A stretch of 64,000 nt of DNA from Candidatus Planktophila lacus. GTDB lineage: Bacteria > Actinomycetota > Actinomycetes > Nanopelagicales > Nanopelagicaceae. The stretch spans positions 682,001-746,000 of the forward strand of contig NZ_CP016780.1 of NCBI RefSeq assembly GCF_002288325.1, given 5' to 3'. Numbering within the stretch: the first letter of the stretch is position 1; every line of letters starts with the position of its first letter. Made by a program: the position numbers and the translations under genes. This document shows positions 1 through 7,388 of the stretch, one piece after another. The notes under the pieces were generated by a model. That model was not told where the DNA came from, searched no databases, and worked only from the letters and a program-made list of their open reading frames with translations.

Positions 1-2251
1 TACCGATATCGTGAACATCGCCCTTAACCGTGGCCAGCAGCATTGTGCCGCGACCTTCGTCATCGGTCTTCTCCATATGCGGCTCAAGATAAGCAACTGC
101 CGTCTTCATAACTTCGGCGCTCTGAAGTACGAAAGGAAGTTGCATCTCGCCTTTACCGAAGAGTTCACCCACGACCTTCATGCCCTCAAGAAGATAGTCA
201 TTAATAATTGTCAGTGGCTTGATGCCTTCGGCCATCGCAGTATCAAGATCATCGCTGAGGCCGACTTTTTCACCATCAATGATGCGGCGTTGTAGTCGTT
301 CAGTAAGCGGCAAAGCGGCTAGTTCCGAGGCTCGTACATTTCGTGATGCGGCTAGTTCAACGCCTTCAAAGAGTTGTAAGAATTCGGTTAGCGGATCATA
401 GATACAGGTCTCACCGTCGTACTTGCGGCGGTCATAAACTAAATCGAGAGCAACTTCCTTATGGCGTTCTTCAATGCGCGCAAGAGGTGTGATCTTTGAA
501 GGATGCACGATTGCTGAATCAAGTCCGGCTGCCACGCATTCGTGCAAGAAAACAGAGTTAAGAACAACACGAGCCGCTGGGTTTAAACCGAATGAGACGT
601 TGGAAACGCCTAGAGTTGTTTGAACATCTGGATATTCGGCTTTAAGTGAGCGAATAGCCTCGATTGTCTCAATTCCGTCACGACGGGTTTCTTCTTGGCC
701 GGTTGCGATAGGAAAAGTAAGGGCGTCGATCAAGATATCGCCGGTCTTCATCTGCCAGTTATTTGTGAGATCTTCAATAAGTCGACGCGCAACTCGTAAC
801 TTCCATTCGGCGGTACGAGCTTGACCTTCTTCATCGATAGTGAGTGCAACTACTGCAGCACCATGTTCTCTGACCAAAGGCATGATTCGCGCAAAGCGAG
901 ATGTGGGACCGTCACCATCTTCGTAATTAACGGAGTTAATTACGCAACGACCGCCAAGTGCTTCAAGTCCGGCTTTGAGAACATTAGGTTCGGTCGAATC
1001 AAGCACAATTGGCAGAGTTGATGCAGTTGCAAAGCGAGATGCAATCTCGTACATATCTTTTGCGCCATCACGACCGACATAGTCGACTGAAAGATCGAGC
1101 ATATGAGCACCGTCGCGGATCTGATCGCGTGCGATTTCCACGCACTTCTCCCAATCTTCAGCTACCAGTGCATCACGAAATGCTCGCGAACCATTGGCGT
1201 TGGTCTTCTCTCCAATAGCCATATAAGTATTGTCTTGGCGGAATGGAACATATTGATAGAGCGATGATGCACCCGGATCGAGCGCTGCACCACGGTTTTT
1301 AAATGGCTTGCTCGACATCTTCTCCACAACTGCGGCCAGATGCTCAGGGGTTGTTCCGCAGCATCCACCAATCAAACCAATGCCGTAATCCCCGACAAAT
1401 GTTTCAAGCGCATCCGCTAACTCTTTCGGTCCAAGCGGATACTCCGCGCCCTTTGCTCCAAGAATTGGCAGGCCAGCGTTGGGCATTACCGAGATCGCAC
1501 AGTTAGCGAACTTTGATAGGTAACGTAGATGCTCAGACATTTCGGCAGGACCTGTCGCGCAGTTAAGCCCGATTAGGTCAATCTCTAGAGGTTCAAGTGC
1601 ATTTAAAGCCGCGCCGATTTCGGAGCCCAGCAACATGGTTCCAGTTGTTTCAACTGTTACTTGGGCAATTAAAACGACGTCGAAATCGACTTCCTCGATC
1701 GCTTGGCGGCAACCATTAACTGCTGCTTTTGCCTGTAATAAATCTTGCGTTGTTTCGACTAAGAGCGCATCTGACTTTGCATCAAGCAGACCCTTTGCCG
1801 CTGTGTAGTACGCATCTTTCAATTTTTGATAAGTAGTATGTCCGAGCGAAGGTAGCTTCGTTCCGGGACCGAGTGAGCCAAGAACAAAGCGCGGTTTCTC
1901 TTTTGTGCTCGCAGCATCTGCCGCCTCGCGCGCGATCTTGGCTCCAGCGAAAGCAAGTTCGTAAATTCGATCTTCAATTCCGTACTCGGCTAAATTCGCC
2001 CAGTTCGCGCCAAAGGTATTGGTCTCAATTGCATCAACGCCGACCGCCAAATACTTATCGTGTACTCCGCGCACAATATCTGGTCGGGAGACGTTAAGAA
2101 TTTCGTTGCAACCTTCGTGGCCTTGGAAATCCTCGAGCGTTGGATCGGCCTCTTGCAACATAGTGCCCATCGCGCCATCGGCGATTACCGTGCGCGATGC
2201 CAGGGCTTGGCGGAGTAATCCCGCGGGTCTCTGGCGATTAGGGCTCGTCAC
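1..2251 (-). CDS. metH: Methionine synthase MetH, cobalamin-dependent (partial, N-terminal ~750 residues)
   Basis: Transfers a methyl group from 5-methyltetrahydrofolate through methylcobalamin to homocysteine, giving methionine in the cytosol. Seen in order: a homocysteine methyltransferase domain opening with the VIADGAMGTML motif and ending with the zinc motif GGCCGTTP near residue 295; a pterin-binding domain from about residue 340 (AIGEKTNANGS); a B12 cap region; and the cobalamin motif GDVHDIG, where the gene leaves the left edge of the window. The rest of the B12 domain and any reactivation domain are out of view. The GTG start at 2251 is preferred because a TGA lies in frame 24 bases further upstream and no ATG lies between. 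The gene is divergent from the PAC2 gene, with only about 20-30 bases between start codons. It is not a stand-alone MetE, which lacks these domains. Confidence 0.95.
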   Translation of the reverse strand, partial: MTSPNRQRPAGLLRQALASRTVIADGAMGTMLQEADPTLEDFQGHEGCNEILNVSRPDIVRGVHDKYLAVGVDAIETNTFGANWANLAEYGIEDRIYELAFAGAKIAREAADAASTKEKPRFVLGSLGPGTKLPSLGHTTYQKLKDAYYTAAKGLLDAKSDALLVETTQDLLQAKAAVNGCRQAIEEVDFDVVLIAQVTVETTGTMLLGSEIGAALNALEPLEIDLIGLNCATGPAEMSEHLRYLSKFANCAISVMPNAGLPILGAKGAEYPLGPKELADALETFVGDYGIGLIGGCCGTTPEHLAAVVEKMSSKPFKNRGAALDPGASSLYQYVPFRQDNTYMAIGEKTNANGSRAFRDALVAEDWEKCVEIARDQIRDGAHMLDLSVDYVGRDGAKDMYEIASRFATASTLPIVLDSTEPNVLKAGLEALGGRCVINSVNYEDGDGPTSRFARIMPLVREHGAAVVALTIDEEGQARTAEWKLRVARRLIEDLTNNWQMKTGDILIDALTFPIATGQEETRRDGIETIEAIRSLKAEYPDVQTTLGVSNVSFGLNPAARVVLNSVFLHECVAAGLDSAIVHPSKITPLARIEERHKEVALDLVYDRRKYDGETCIYDPLTEFLQLFEGVELAASRNVRASELAALPLTERLQRRIIDGEKVGLSDDLDTAMAEGIKPLTIINDYLLEGMKVVGELFGKGEMQLPFVLQSAEVMKTAVAYLEPHMEKTDDEGRGTMLLATVKGDVHDIG

Positions 2252-2262
2252 TTGGCAGAGGT

Positions 2263-2269
2263 TACCGTA
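2263..2269. promoter_or_regulatory. Shared, near-symmetric -10 element between metH and the PAC2 gene
   Basis: The 9-base sequence TTACCGTAA at 2262-2270 reads TACCGT on the plus strand (2263-2268) and TACGGT on the minus strand (2269-2264). Both fit the TANNNT pattern. They lie 12 bases before the GTG of the PAC2 gene at 2281 and 12 bases before the GTG of metH at 2251. No other room exists for two separate promoters. This is a prediction from sequence only; no -35 boxes are convincing. Confidence 0.45.
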
Positions 2270-2280
2270 AGGTGCTCAAT

Positions 2281-3165
2281 GTGGAGATTCATAAGATACC
2301 TGCGCTGCGCTCACCAATCATGGTTATCGCATTCTCTGGTTGGAACGATGCTGCAGAAGCCGCAACTGGCGCTGTATCTCACCTCTTAGGTATCTGGAGT
2401 GAAATTGCAGATGTAGATAATCCAAAGGCAACAGATCTGATTCCAGAGCTAATCGCCGATGTTGATTCTGAAGATTATTACGATTTCCAAGTAAATCGCC
2501 CAATGATTGAGATCGATGGTTCGCATGTCAGATCTCTCATCTGGCCAGGAACCCAAGTCTTTGGTCTCTCCACACCTCAATTTGCCAACGATTTCGTAAT
2601 CGTTCGCGGCGTTGAGCCATCGATGAAATGGCGCACATTTACGCATCAATTATTAGATCTCGCCGATGACTTAGAAGTATCAACCATCATTACCTTGGGT
2701 TCAATGCTCGCTGATGCTCCACACAGTCGTCCTATAACTGTTACGGGATCTGGTGCGCACCCCGACATAGCAAAGCGATTAGGGATTGAAGTCAGTCGTT
2801 ATGAAGGTCCAACCGGAATTCTCGGTGTCATACAAGATGCATGTCTGCGACGTGGAATCGATGCGATTTCACTCTGGGCTGCCGTTCCTCACTATGCGAG
2901 TAGCTCACCATCTCCGAAGGCAACTCTCGCATTGATAAACGCTTTAGAGGATTTTCTAGAGATCGAATTCCCATTGGGTGAGTTAAATGATCACGCCCAA
3001 GAATGGGAGAAGGAAGTTGATGAGTTAACGCAGGAAGATAGTGAGATCGGAGACTACGTTAAAGCGCTGGAAGAGAGTAAAGATAGTGCCGCCTTCTCCG
3101 ATGTATCCGGCGATGAGATTGCCCGTGAACTTGAGAAATTCTTAAGAAGACAAGAAGGAAGTTAG
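2281..3165 (+). CDS. PAC2 family protein (proteasome-assembly-chaperone-like)
   Basis: A soluble protein of about 294 residues of the PAC2 family (COG2047-like), common in Actinobacteria beside metH and mshC. The family shares the fold of eukaryotic and archaeal proteasome assembly chaperones; its role in bacteria is not settled. Visible are the conserved N-terminal region with MVIAFSGWNDAAEAA, the central LGSMLADAPHSRP segment, and an acidic, probably helical C-terminal tail from about residue 235. GTG at 2281 is preferred over GTG at 2272 because an AAGG box lies 8 bases upstream and the start then falls just past the predicted transcription start. The 3' end overlaps the convergent mshC by 4 bases. 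No proteasome gene lies in this window, so a proteasome link cannot be tested here. Confidence 0.88.
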   Translation: MEIHKIPALRSPIMVIAFSGWNDAAEAATGAVSHLLGIWSEIADVDNPKATDLIPELIADVDSEDYYDFQVNRPMIEIDGSHVRSLIWPGTQVFGLSTPQFANDFVIVRGVEPSMKWRTFTHQLLDLADDLEVSTIITLGSMLADAPHSRPITVTGSGAHPDIAKRLGIEVSRYEGPTGILGVIQDACLRRGIDAISLWAAVPHYASSSPSPKATLALINALEDFLEIEFPLGELNDHAQEWEKEVDELTQEDSEIGDYVKALEESKDSAAFSDVSGDEIARELEKFLRRQEGS

Positions 3166-4403
3166 AAAGCGATACCGAGCAAGGTATCGATTGCGCGTGA
3201 TAGTTCGCCTGGGCTTCCCCCAACTTGTCCCGCGTAAGTGGCTTCAAGCCATCCGCGCAAAGCTTTGATTGCTTTAGGCGTATCTAGATCATCTGCAAGG
3301 GCCGCAATAATTTCGGTGATAGTTGAATCAGTTGGTGCAACTTCCATGCGCGAGAGTGCGATGCGCATCTCGTTAAGGAGTTGTTCTGCTTCAACTAGAT
3401 CACTATTGGTCCACATATGATCGTTGCGGTAGTGATGGCTTAACAAAGCCAAGCGAATCGCCATCGCATCGCGACCTTCTTTGAGCAAATTAGAGACCAG
3501 AACGAGGTTTCCCTTTGATTTACTCATCTTGTCGCCATCAAGTCCGATCATTCCTGCGTGAACATAATGCGTTGCAAACTCACGTCCGTTAATCATCTTT
3601 GATTGTGCCGCGGACATTTCGTGATGCGGAAAAATTAAATCACTTCCGCCACCTTGGATATCTATCGAGGTGGAATCGCCATCTGCGATATCTAAATAAT
3701 TGAGCGCAATGGCGCAGCATTCAATATGCCAACCGGGACGACCGGCACCGAACTCAGAGTTCCAACCTGGTTCATTGGGACGTTGTGCGAGCCATAGAAG
3801 AGCATCAAGTGGATCTTTCTTGCCATGCTTTAACGGATCTCCCCCACGTTGTGCGAATATATCAAGCATTTCAATTTGAGATAAATTAGAACGGCGTCCA
3901 AAGTCTGAATCACTTCTAACTTCAAAGTAGAGATCTTGTTCGACGTTATAGACCGTGCCTTTTTCTTGAAGCGCTTTAATCGCATCTATAACTTGCGGAA
4001 TCGCCTCAACTGCCCCAATGTAATGAGCAGGTGGGATCACATGTAAAGCGACCATATCTGACTTAAAAAGTTCGATCTGTGAATGAGCAAGATCTTCCCA
4101 GTCAATGCCATCGCGCGCTGCTCGTTCCAGAAGTGGATCATCGATATCGGTAATGTTCTCAACGAAATTTACTTGAGCTCCAGTTGCCCGTAAGTATCTA
4201 TTTACTAGGTCGAAAGCCAGATAAGTATTGGCATGGCCCAGGTGAGTTGCATCGTAAGGAGTAATTCCACAAACATAGATTCGGTAGATGCTCTTTCGAG
4301 CAAGAGGTTTTACCGAATTAGTTGCCGTGTCATGAAGTGAGAGATCTGCCAAGGAAAAGCGCGCATCAAGCGGCGGAATATAGAGATCTGACCAGGCCTT
4401 CAT
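3162..4403 (-). CDS. mshC: L-cysteine:1D-myo-inositol 2-amino-2-deoxy-alpha-D-glucopyranoside ligase MshC
   Basis: Joins cysteine to GlcN-inositol using ATP, the penultimate step of mycothiol synthesis. It is a paralogue of cysteinyl-tRNA synthetase. At 413 residues it has the MshC length, shorter than CysS (about 460 or more), and lacks the tRNA anticodon-binding tail. Seen: zinc ligand Cys45 in YVCGITPYD, the HIGH-like box HLGHA (54-58), GWHIECC (224-230) supplying another zinc ligand, and KMSKSKGN (292-299). The flanking genes are the usual actinobacterial set (PAC2 gene and TIGR03843/DUF3090 genes), which supports MshC over CysS. It starts with ATG 9 bases after the stop of the upstream gene and is probably in an operon with the three genes at 4413-6387. 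Confidence 0.95.
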   Translation of the reverse strand: MKAWSDLYIPPLDARFSLADLSLHDTATNSVKPLARKSIYRIYVCGITPYDATHLGHANTYLAFDLVNRYLRATGAQVNFVENITDIDDPLLERAARDGIDWEDLAHSQIELFKSDMVALHVIPPAHYIGAVEAIPQVIDAIKALQEKGTVYNVEQDLYFEVRSDSDFGRRSNLSQIEMLDIFAQRGGDPLKHGKKDPLDALLWLAQRPNEPGWNSEFGAGRPGWHIECCAIALNYLDIADGDSTSIDIQGGGSDLIFPHHEMSAAQSKMINGREFATHYVHAGMIGLDGDKMSKSKGNLVLVSNLLKEGRDAMAIRLALLSHHYRNDHMWTNSDLVEAEQLLNEMRIALSRMEVAPTDSTITEIIAALADDLDTPKAIKALRGWLEATYAGQVGGSPGELSRAIDTLLGIAF

Positions 4404-4412
4404 GCGCTCATC

Positions 4413-5141
4413 CTAGAACGGTGGCCACGGAACCGCTGGCCAATCTGGGTTGGGTTCCGGAAAACACTTCTGTGAAAGGGCTCTTTCGATTCGATCTACA
4501 GTCGCGTTTAACTCTTCCTCTTCAATGAGTCCAAGTACAACATCTCGTTTCTCAGTTGCAATCAACATCTTTGCTAACTGCAATATCTCCAGTTCATCGC
4601 TTGAGAATGGCTGCTTCGCCCACTGCCAAAGAACTGTTCGCAACTTATCTTCCTCATGAAAGGTAACTCCATGATCGCAGCCATAGACCGCGCCTTCTGG
4701 CGTAGGAATCAAATGTCCGATTTTTCGATCTGTGTTGTTTGTTATCAAATCTAGAAGCGCGATCTTGCGAAGTTCGGCATTATCTTCTTTAAAGAACTCC
4801 ATCAGATCAACGCTCTCATCAATATCTATCCAGAGTTGAACCATTCCAGTTCCGTAAGGACCATCACGTAGAACTGTCGGTGGCACAAGATGTAAACCTA
4901 ACCAATGGCTTACTAAAAAAGTCAGGTATTCACGATTAGCTAAGGTGCCATCGGGGAAATCCCAAAGCGGACGTTCGCCTGCAATTGGTTTGTAGATACA
5001 AATTAAAGTTCTTTCCTTAACTTCACATGAGGCGTACAAAGTTGCATTAGATGCATCAACTAGCCGTCCAGTAACTGATAGATCTCCGTGGCTCAGATCT
5101 CTCAGATACTCTTCAATTTCCTGTGCGCTCAAACCGCTCAT
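4413..5141 (-). CDS. TIGR03843 / SCO1664-like family protein, PI3/4-kinase-like fold
   Basis: A conserved actinobacterial protein of 242 residues with no established function. The sequence has remote features of the PI3/4-kinase-like fold: a candidate ATP-binding lysine in CIYKPIAGERP (Lys51), a catalytic-loop-like NNTDRKIGH (135-143) and a metal-loop-like CDHG (155-158). These make an ATP-dependent phosphotransferase plausible, but the substrate is unknown. It overlaps the upstream DUF3090 gene by 4 bases and sits 9 bases before mshC, so it is almost certainly co-transcribed and may be translationally coupled. Conservation of this neighbourhood across Actinobacteria suggests a link to mycothiol or to a small housekeeping pathway, but that is inference. 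Confidence 0.85.
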   Translation of the reverse strand: MSGLSAQEIEEYLRDLSHGDLSVTGRLVDASNATLYASCEVKERTLICIYKPIAGERPLWDFPDGTLANREYLTFLVSHWLGLHLVPPTVLRDGPYGTGMVQLWIDIDESVDLMEFFKEDNAELRKIALLDLITNNTDRKIGHLIPTPEGAVYGCDHGVTFHEEDKLRTVLWQWAKQPFSSDELEILQLAKMLIATEKRDVVLGLIEEEELNATVDRIERALSQKCFPEPNPDWPAVPWPPF

Positions 5142-5686
5142 CTTCGGTATCCATTAGCGCGCGGACAGAGATGACCACTTGGATCAATAGGACCACCGCA
5201 GAATGGGCAAGGTGCGCGACCCGCGCCAACAACAGCGATCGCACGTTTTGCAAAACTTTCCGCATAACCCAATGGAATTAAGACGCGCAAGATATCTTGG
5301 CTATCCGATAACTCCATCAACAACTCTTCATCCTCAGGAGATTGGCTATCGGCGATCGCTTGGAGATCAATCTCAATCATCTTGCGATCTGAAAGATAGG
5401 CAAGGCCTATAACTCCGACGCGAAACTCTTCATCTATTGGCGTCTCTAAAGGTTGATCATCTCGTTCAACGCGTTCAAATACAGTTAAAGGTTCCGAAGA
5501 TCTCACTTCTCGTAAAATCTGTTGAGTTCGCTCGGCTAGCGCTGCAACCTGGGCCTTCTCTAGCGAAACCGAAATCAATCGAGAACCGCTCCGTGCTTGA
5601 AGAAAGAAGGTGCGCTCCCCCGGAACGCCGACGGTTCCTGCTACAAAACGATCGGCGGGATCGAAGAGAAAGATCTGTCCGCTCAT
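5138..5686 (-). CDS. DUF3090 family protein with C-terminal zinc ribbon
   Basis: A 182-residue protein of the actinobacterial DUF3090 (TIGR03847) family. The family opening is visible in the first 40 residues (IFLFDPADRFVAGTVG). The C-terminus carries the diagnostic cysteine-rich end CPFCGGPIDPSGHLCPR, which probably binds one zinc ion. Function is unknown. It overlaps the histidine phosphatase gene upstream and the TIGR03843 gene downstream by 4 bases each, so the three are very likely made together. The pairing of DUF3090 with TIGR03843 is widely conserved, which suggests that the two proteins act in one pathway or complex. Confidence 0.9.
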   Translation of the reverse strand: MSGQIFLFDPADRFVAGTVGVPGERTFFLQARSGSRLISVSLEKAQVAALAERTQQILREVRSSEPLTVFERVERDDQPLETPIDEEFRVGVIGLAYLSDRKMIEIDLQAIADSQSPEDEELLMELSDSQDILRVLIPLGYAESFAKRAIAVVGAGRAPCPFCGGPIDPSGHLCPRANGYRR

Positions 5687-6387
5687 CCTTTGCCTTTACG
5701 CCCAGATCCCCCACCAAGCAGCGCAGTAACACCCTTCTTCTTGGAAACTTCTTTCTTTAGGAAGGCCGAGATTGGAGCGGTGGTGCTGTTCAAAGTTAGA
5801 ACGCGATAATCAACGCCGTTGAAATCAAGAACCGTTAACGATGCAGGATCGATGACAATTTTCTGGAAGTGATCTAAATGTGTACCCAAGACGCTGGCCA
5901 CGATTGATTTGATGACATCACCATGACTTACGAGAAGCTTTGCACCTTTACCTGGCGTATTTGCTGCGCTATTTAACGCGCGCATGGCCCGAGCTTGAAC
6001 ATCTAATAACCCTTCACCACCCGGAAAATACATCGCGCTCGGAGTATTTTGCACAACCTTCCAGGCCTTGTCCCTTGAAAGAATTGCGAGCTTTCGCCCT
6101 GTCCATTTACCGTAGTCCACTTCAACGAGATCGCTTTCGACTTCAACGATCGGCTCGGCTTCACGGTTCTTCGATAATTGCGCCAATAAAGGTTCGATAG
6201 TTTGAGCACAACGTTCCATGGGACTAACTCTGATCAGCGAAAAATTAATCTCTTTCAATCGCTTTGCAATATCTTGCGCTTCTTTACGACCGCGGTCTGA
6301 GAGATCTACACCTGGCGCTCTTCCGGCAAGAATCGCTTTGGCATTGGCCGATGAATGTGCATGGCGTAACAAAACTATCCGTGTCAT
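5683..6387 (-). CDS. Histidine phosphatase superfamily protein (MSMEG_4193-type phosphomutase-like)
   Basis: A 234-residue member of the phosphoglycerate mutase-like histidine phosphatase superfamily, of the type found beside DUF3090 genes in Actinobacteria (TIGR03848). The phosphohistidine motif LLRHAHS is at residues 6-12, with RHA in place of the usual RHG, and the second catalytic histidine lies in LVSHGDVIKS. It therefore probably hydrolyses or transfers a phosphate; the substrate is unknown. The C-terminal 25 residues are lysine- and glycine-rich and look unstructured. It is the first gene of the minus-strand set running to mshC. A TANNNT box 6 bases before its ATG suggests a leaderless transcript. 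Confidence 0.88.
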   Translation of the reverse strand: MTRIVLLRHAHSSANAKAILAGRAPGVDLSDRGRKEAQDIAKRLKEINFSLIRVSPMERCAQTIEPLLAQLSKNREAEPIVEVESDLVEVDYGKWTGRKLAILSRDKAWKVVQNTPSAMYFPGGEGLLDVQARAMRALNSAANTPGKGAKLLVSHGDVIKSIVASVLGTHLDHFQKIVIDPASLTVLDFNGVDYRVLTLNSTTAPISAFLKKEVSKKKGVTALLGGGSGRKGKG

Positions 6388-6393
6388 GTTAGA

Positions 6394-6399
6394 AGGTTA
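6394..6399 (-). promoter_or_regulatory. Candidate -10 box for the histidine phosphatase operon
   Basis: On the minus strand this reads TAACCT and ends 6 bases before the ATG at 6387. The spacing leaves almost no 5' leader. Confidence 0.4.
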
Positions 6400-6424
6400 T
6401 CCGCAAAATTCATTTGCGTCTTGC

Positions 6425-6430
6425 TAGGGT
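6425..6430 (+). promoter_or_regulatory. Candidate extended -10 box for the aldo/keto reductase gene
   Basis: TAGGGT preceded by TGC, forming the TGNTANNNT pattern, 7 bases before the ATG at 6438. The position argues for a leaderless mRNA and for ATG 6438 over the TTG at 6414, which would lie upstream of the box. Confidence 0.45.
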
Positions 6431-6437
6431 GGCCGCC

Positions 6438-7388
6438 ATGGAACTTCGTCGTGCGGGAAGATCAGGGCTCTCCCTTTCTCGCCTTGCCCTAGGCACAATG
6501 ACCTGGGGACGCGACACCGATACCCATGAAGCTGCCGATCAAGCACGCGCTTTTATCGAAGCCGGCGGAAACTATTTTGACTCAGCCAGTCACTACGGCG
6601 ATGGAGATTCAGAACGGGTAATCGGCGGCCTGATCGGGACGCTATTCAAACGAGAAGATGTTGTCATCTCAACCAAAGCGGGATCTTCCTATATTGATGG
6701 CGCACTAGTCACAGATAACTCTCGTACCTCATTGATGAGTTCGCTGGATAAATCACTTACTCGTTTGGGAACAAACTATGTTGATATCTGGATGATCCAG
6801 AGTTGGGATACGGCAGCGCAATTAGAGGATGCGCTGTCGGCTCTTGATTGGGCATATACCTCTGGTCGCGCCAGATATGTAGGAATTTCAAACTTCAACG
6901 GTTGGCAGAGCGCACGAGCTATCTCGTTACAGGAAGCCAATAGCAGCAAGGCTCCTATTGCAGTTATGCAGAATGAATTTTCACTTCTAAATCGAAGAGT
7001 GGAAGAAGATTCGTTGCAATGCTCTCGCAATCTGGAAACCGGATTTATCGCATGGTCTCCGCTAGGTCGCGGTGTTCTAACCGGTAAATATCGCAATGGA
7101 ATTCCTGCCGATTCTCGCGCTGCTACTCCGCACTTCGCGCCCTTTATTGAACCTTACTTAAATGATCGTTCACGTCGCATAGTTGAGGCTGTCTCTGTTG
7201 CTGCTCAAGGTCTCGGCTATTCACCACTAGAGGTGGCCTTAGCTTGGGTACGTGATTTTCCCGGCGTAACCAGTTCAGTTGTCGGCGCACGTACCGCCGC
7301 GCAGTTGCAAGGCATCTTGGCTAGCGAAGAGATTGAACTTCCTGAAGTTGTACGTAACGCGTTAAACGAAGTTTCAGCAACTCTCTAA
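6438..7388 (+). CDS. Aldo/keto reductase family oxidoreductase
   Basis: A cytosolic NADPH-dependent (alpha/beta)8-barrel oxidoreductase of 316 residues, closest in style to the large YajO/Tas-like group; substrate unknown. Three of the four classic catalytic residues are visible: Asp48 (YFDSA), Tyr53 (SHYGDG) and Lys80 (VISTKAG). The fourth, usually histidine in a segment like YQIHxWD, is glutamine here (WMIQSWD, Gln121). The C-terminal cofactor loop is present (SSVVGARTAAQ). ATG 6438 is chosen because it follows a -10-like box and gives the usual N-terminus. The 3' end overlaps the convergent M20 peptidase gene by 15 bases. Confidence 0.88.
   Translation: MELRRAGRSGLSLSRLALGTMTWGRDTDTHEAADQARAFIEAGGNYFDSASHYGDGDSERVIGGLIGTLFKREDVVISTKAGSSYIDGALVTDNSRTSLMSSLDKSLTRLGTNYVDIWMIQSWDTAAQLEDALSALDWAYTSGRARYVGISNFNGWQSARAISLQEANSSKAPIAVMQNEFSLLNRRVEEDSLQCSRNLETGFIAWSPLGRGVLTGKYRNGIPADSRAATPHFAPFIEPYLNDRSRRIVEAVSVAAQGLGYSPLEVALAWVRDFPGVTSSVVGARTAAQLQGILASEEIELPEVVRNALNEVSATL

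Noticed and set aside
3162-4403. Cysteinyl-tRNA synthetase
   Set aside because: The length of 413 residues, the missing anticodon domain and the PAC2/TIGR03843/DUF3090 neighbours fit MshC better.
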